Origin: Streptomyces hundungensis
GTDB taxonomy: Bacteria; Actinomycetota; Actinomycetes; Streptomycetales; Streptomycetaceae
Direction: 5' to 3'
Assembly: GCF_003627815.1 (NCBI RefSeq)
Contig: NZ_CP032698.1
Span: 930,001 to 994,000 of the forward strand
Length of the DNA: 64,000 nucleotides
Shown here: in pieces, positions 61,233 to 64,000 of the stretch
Layout of the letters: the number at the start of each line of letters is the position of its first letter
Numbering within the stretch: position 1 is the first letter of the stretch
Position numbers and translations under genes: made by a program
Notes under the pieces: model-generated
The model's input: only the letters and a program-made list of their open reading frames with translations
Told to the model about the DNA's origin: nothing
Databases searched by the model: none

Positions 61233-61793
61233 TCAGCCATCCGCGCCTTGACGGCGGAGGCCGTCGAAGATGACGTTCATCAGTGGCCGCGCCATCGCTT
61301 CCCACTCGTCGTGACGCACCCGACTGAGGTAGGCGATGAGCAGAAGGACCCCGCGCGCGCCCACATCCGTACGGATGGAGCCGGCCGCCTTCGCGGCGTC
61401 CAGCAGTAGGCCGAGGGCTCCTTCGATGGGGTTGTGGCTGTGGGCGACGAGGTCCTGCCACGCCTCCGGTTCGAGCGCCGCCAGGACACCCCGCTTGACC
61501 TCGGCGTAGTCGATCACCCGGTCGAGCCACTTCCGTAGGGCCTCCCCGGGCTCGTGCGCCGCCAGCAGGTCGGTGGCGGCGGCGACGAGTTCATCGACGT
61601 CACGTCGGTAGACCTCGGCAAGCAGCGCTTCGCGGTTGGAAAAATTCCGGTAGAGCGTCCCCTGCCCCACCCCGGCCCGCTTGGCGATCTCGTTGAGGTG
61701 GACGTGCTGGGACTCGGCCAGGGCCGCCCGGGCGGCCTCCACGATGCGGGTCCGATTCTGCGCCGCATCCGGACGGCGCCCCGTCGTGCTCAT
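61233..61793 (-). CDS. TetR/AcrR-family transcriptional regulator
   Basis: ATG 61793, after GAGAGG; 186 residues. The HTH reads LNEIAKRAGVGQGTLYRNFS, preceded by NRTRIVEAARAALAESQHVH. The C-terminal ligand domain has RGVLAALEPEAWQDLVAHSH and GARGVLLLIAYLSRVRHDEW, a TetR_C_33/SbtR-like pattern. It is divergent from the SDR gene, with two perfect GGACACGTGTCC palindromes between them. Confidence 0.92.
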   Translation of the reverse strand: MSTTGRRPDAAQNRTRIVEAARAALAESQHVHLNEIAKRAGVGQGTLYRNFSNREALLAEVYRRDVDELVAAATDLLAAHEPGEALRKWLDRVIDYAEVKRGVLAALEPEAWQDLVAHSHNPIEGALGLLLDAAKAAGSIRTDVGARGVLLLIAYLSRVRHDEWEAMARPLMNVIFDGLRRQGADG

Positions 61794-61823
61794 GGACCTC
61801 TCCTGACGTTCACACCTGACAAG

Positions 61824-61837
61824 CGGACACGTGTCCG
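61824..61837. promoter_or_regulatory. TetR operator, site 1
   Basis: CGGACACGTGTCCG is a perfect 14-bp palindrome containing GGACACGTGTCC, 30 bases upstream of the TetR start. Confidence 0.8.
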
Positions 61838-61854
61838 ATACAGTCGATCGCGCG

Positions 61855-61870
61855 GTGGACACGTGTCCAC
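61855..61870. promoter_or_regulatory. TetR operator, site 2
   Basis: GTGGACACGTGTCCAC is a perfect 16-bp palindrome with the same GGACACGTGTCC core, 32 bases (three helical turns) from site 1 and 22 bases before the SDR start. Confidence 0.8.
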
Positions 61871-61892
61871 TTTACCTTTCCTGGAGACGCCA

Positions 61893-62669
61893 GTGCTCTC
61901 TCTTCACGACTCACGTCACGACTCATTTCACGACTCTCTTCACGACAAGACCGTGGCCATCACCGGCGCGAGCGGCGGCATCGGCGAAGCCACGGCCCGC
62001 CTTCTCGCGCGGCGCGGCGCCGCGGTCGTCCTCTCGGCACGACGCGCCGAGCGGGTCGACGCGATAGCGCGGGACATCCGGGAGGAGGGTGGCCGGGCGG
62101 TCTCGTGCGCCGTCGACGTCACCGAGGCCGAGGACCTGCAACGCCTGGTCTCCACCGCCGTCGAGGCGTACGGCCGGCTCGATGTCCTGGTGAACAACGC
62201 GGGCATCGCCCCGATCAGTCCGCTCGCCGCCCTCGACACCGAGGGGTGGACGGCCATGATCGACGTGAACCTCCGTGGCATGCTCAACGGTGTCGCCGCC
62301 GCACTGCCCGTCTTCCGGGAGCAGGGTTCGGGCCACCTGGTCAGCATCGTCTCCGTGGCCGGCCTGTCCGTATCTCCCTCGATGGCCGTCTACGCCGCGA
62401 CCAAGAACGCGGTGCGCACCGTGCACGAAGGGCTGCGGGCGGAGTCCACTGACGGAGTGGTGCGCACGACGGCCATCTCTCCGGGGTACGTCCGCACCGA
62501 TCTCGCCGACTCCATGGCGGACCCGCACTTCCGCGAGCGGACGCGCCGGAACATGGACGCGATGGGCATCCCACCGGCCGCGGTCGCCCGCGCGGTGGCC
62601 TTCGCCATCGAGCAGCCCGGGGATGTCGAGATCGGCGAGATCAACGTCCGCCCCACCGCCCAGGGTTGA
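61893..62669 (+). CDS. Short-chain dehydrogenase/reductase with a histidine-rich N-terminal repeat
   Basis: GTG 61893 with GGAG about 6 bases upstream; 258 residues. The SDR core starts VAITGASGGIGEATARLLAR; NNAG follows near residue 98, and the catalytic Ser-Tyr-Lys are in SIVSVAGLSVSPSMAVYAAT then KNAVRTVHEG. It is NADP(H)-type by the basic residue in LSARRAERVDA. The first 19 residues read MLSLHDSRHDSFHDSLHDK, a short repeated HDS unit encoded by a repeated CACGACTC. It is controlled by the divergent TetR. Confidence 0.9.
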   Translation: MLSLHDSRHDSFHDSLHDKTVAITGASGGIGEATARLLARRGAAVVLSARRAERVDAIARDIREEGGRAVSCAVDVTEAEDLQRLVSTAVEAYGRLDVLVNNAGIAPISPLAALDTEGWTAMIDVNLRGMLNGVAAALPVFREQGSGHLVSIVSVAGLSVSPSMAVYAATKNAVRTVHEGLRAESTDGVVRTTAISPGYVRTDLADSMADPHFRERTRRNMDAMGIPPAAVARAVAFAIEQPGDVEIGEINVRPTAQG

Positions 62670-62716
62670 GGCTTGCCGACGTGAGGTGGGCAGACCCTCT
62701 CGGTGCCGCCCGGCTC

Positions 62717-63493
62717 TCAGCGACAGATGAGGTACCGGAAGACGTTCTCCTGACGGTACGAGCCGTCGGGTTGGCGAGCGGGCGCGAAGGCCTTTCGCAA
62801 CGTCTCGCGGGTCGCGTCCTCGCCCGCCACCTCGATGGCACATCGAAACGGCCCCGCCGACATCTGGATCCGTACCGCTGAGTCCACGTCGGGGAAGGTG
62901 AAGGGGGCTTCGGCCTCGCCGTCGTCCTCGGGGGTGAGGCCGGCGCGCTGGACGAGAGCCTCCAGCGCGCCGGGGGCGCTGAGGGCGAACGGACCGGCCG
63001 CACCCGCCGGCGGTGGCGGCAGGAGTTCCGCGATGGCCTCGAAGACGTGCCGGGTCTCGCACCGCGCGGGATCGCCCCAGGTCAACACCGCCACCCGGCC
63101 GCCGGGAGCGGTGACGCGTTTCGTTTCCCTCAGCGCCGCCACCGGGTCGGCGGCGAACTGAACGGCGTTGAACGAGGTCACCGCGTCGAAGGAGGCGTCG
63201 GCGTAAGGGAGTTCCTCCAGTTCGCCCTGGCGCAGATCGGCTCCCGGCAGGCGTCGGCGGGCGATGTCGAGCAGCCCCTCGGACGCGTCCAGACCGGTTA
63301 CGTCGGCCCCGCGTTCCACCGCCATCCGCAGCGCCAGACCGGCCCCGCACCCCACATCCAGCAGACGCACCCCTGCACCGATCCGCAGGAGGTCGAACAC
63401 CGCCTCGTACGACGGAACAGCGAAACGCTCGACACCCAACCAGTCCTCGGAGGCCTGTCCCCAGAGCCTCCCCTGCACATCAGAAGAACCCAT
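62717..63493 (-). CDS. Class I SAM-dependent methyltransferase
   Basis: ATG 63493 has GGAAGG 8 bases upstream; 258 residues. Motif I is RLLDVGCGAGLALRMAVERG, motif II region GADVTGLDASEGLLDIARRR, then ELEELPYADASFDAVTSFNA and VTAPGGRVAVLTWGDP. The C-terminal part (SAVRIQMSAGPFRCAIEVAG, ending FRYLICR) suits the UbiE/Methyltransf_11 group acting on small molecules. The substrate is unknown. The frame extends upstream past the likely start. Confidence 0.9.
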   Translation of the reverse strand: MGSSDVQGRLWGQASEDWLGVERFAVPSYEAVFDLLRIGAGVRLLDVGCGAGLALRMAVERGADVTGLDASEGLLDIARRRLPGADLRQGELEELPYADASFDAVTSFNAVQFAADPVAALRETKRVTAPGGRVAVLTWGDPARCETRHVFEAIAELLPPPPAGAAGPFALSAPGALEALVQRAGLTPEDDGEAEAPFTFPDVDSAVRIQMSAGPFRCAIEVAGEDATRETLRKAFAPARQPDGSYRQENVFRYLICR

Positions 63494-63594
63494 CCTCCGC
63501 ACCTTCCGCTCGGCCCCGGCACACAGTAGGAGGCCGAGCGGAGCAGGCAGGAGGTCACACGAAGGGCGAACGGGTGACGGGCGCCCCGGAGCCG

Positions 63595-64000
63595 TCACCA
63601 GCGGGTACGCGATCGCCCTCCGAGGCGTGAGGACGCGACGCTGCCGCGGGTGGCACTGCGGTAGGTGGAAACGCCCAGGCCCAGCATCCAGTAGCTGAAG
63701 ATCGCGCCCATCAGGGCCGTGGTGCCCCAGCCGTTCGCCGCGTAGAAGTGCGCTGGGTCGTTGCCGAAGAACAGGGACGGCACGAAGAACAGGTTGATTC
63801 CCGCGAGGACGAAGGCCGAACGGCCCGCCCAGCGCGGCAGCAGGCGCGTACGGGCGATTGCGTAGCCCAGCGCGGTCAGGAACAGCGCCAGCATGAGCCG
63901 GCTGATGGACCCGTACAGGATGTAGGTGCCGCTGACCGTGATGGTCGGGTCGATCGGGTGGTCGGCGGCGATGACGGCGCCGGCTTCCAGCCCGCTGGAG
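63595..64000 (-). CDS. Membrane protein, 5' end outside the window
   Basis: The minus-strand frame is open from the window edge to a stop at 63595. Visible segments include HPIDPTITVSGTYILYGSIS, TM LMLALFLTALGYAIART, TM AFVLAGINLFFVPSLFFGND and TM TALMGAIFSYWMLGLG, ending in an Arg-rich tail. I do not recognise a family from this fragment. At least three TM segments are present. Confidence 0.75.
   Translation of the reverse strand, partial: SSGLEAGAVIAADHPIDPTITVSGTYILYGSISRLMLALFLTALGYAIARTRLLPRWAGRSAFVLAGINLFFVPSLFFGNDPAHFYAANGWGTTALMGAIFSYWMLGLGVSTYRSATRGSVASSRLGGRSRTRW

Overview
The window looks like chromosomal DNA of a Streptomyces or close relative. It is very GC-rich, uses GTG and TTG starts freely, couples genes through ATGA/GTGA overlaps, has many TetR and MarR regulators with divergent partners, and carries a cellulase preceded by a CebR-type box. 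I see no tRNA, rRNA, transposase or CRISPR array. The mix of regulators, secreted enzymes and small catabolic operons suggests accessory chromosome rather than core.

Layout. 0-1.3 kb: end of an unknown protein with a coupled small gene (possible toxin/immunity pair), then a frame-broken ParB-like gene. 1.4-5.4 kb: a NarL-type two-component system divergent from three secreted cell-wall proteins. 5.5-11 kb: regulators divergent from or beside small oxidoreductases, with visible operators. 11-16.3 kb: a secreted GH9 cellulase, a coupled trio (DUF3592, 34-residue ORF, PPOX protein) and membrane proteins. 16.4-22.7 kb (minus): a six-gene operon with a SyrB2-type non-heme iron halogenase (HxA motif), carrier protein, thioesterase, stand-alone adenylation protein with an isoleucine-like code, acyl-CoA dehydrogenase-like flavoprotein and antiporter. 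This gene set matches the allocoronamic-acid (cyclopropyl amino acid) module of kutzneride biosynthesis but has no peptide synthetase around it. 22.7-24.1 kb: gene-poor, with a 47-bp tandem repeat array. 24.1-32 kb: BenE transporter, YbaK, XRE-cupin, an orphan molybdenum hydroxylase subunit and a PucR regulator. 32.2-37.8 kb: a three-gene unit ending in a TPR-CHAT protease-like protein whose catalytic residues lie beyond a frame break. 38-40 kb: TetR/reductase pair and a cap-less alpha/beta hydrolase.

40-50.7 kb is a signalling district: two MarR/PP2C modules in mirror arrangement, then an RsbR-RsbS-RsbT-RsbX-like stressosome operon ending in another PP2C phosphatase, followed by a flavohemoprotein and a PNPOx-like protein. 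50.8-55.5 kb is an aldehyde dehydrogenase / amino-acid permease / GMC oxidoreductase operon, probably for choline or a related amino-alcohol. 56-64 kb holds an unusual HTH plus zinc-ribbon protein, a secreted lytic-transglycosylase-like protein, small secreted proteins, DUF4253, VOC and mycoredoxin-like proteins, a TetR/SDR pair with twin palindromic operators, a methyltransferase and a truncated membrane protein.

Three genes (ParB-like, CHAT, Rsb-linked PP2C) each need exactly one extra base in or next to a G or C run to read through. Sequencing error is therefore a real possibility and should be excluded before any is called a pseudogene. The two most interesting systems are the halogenase operon and the CHAT operon.
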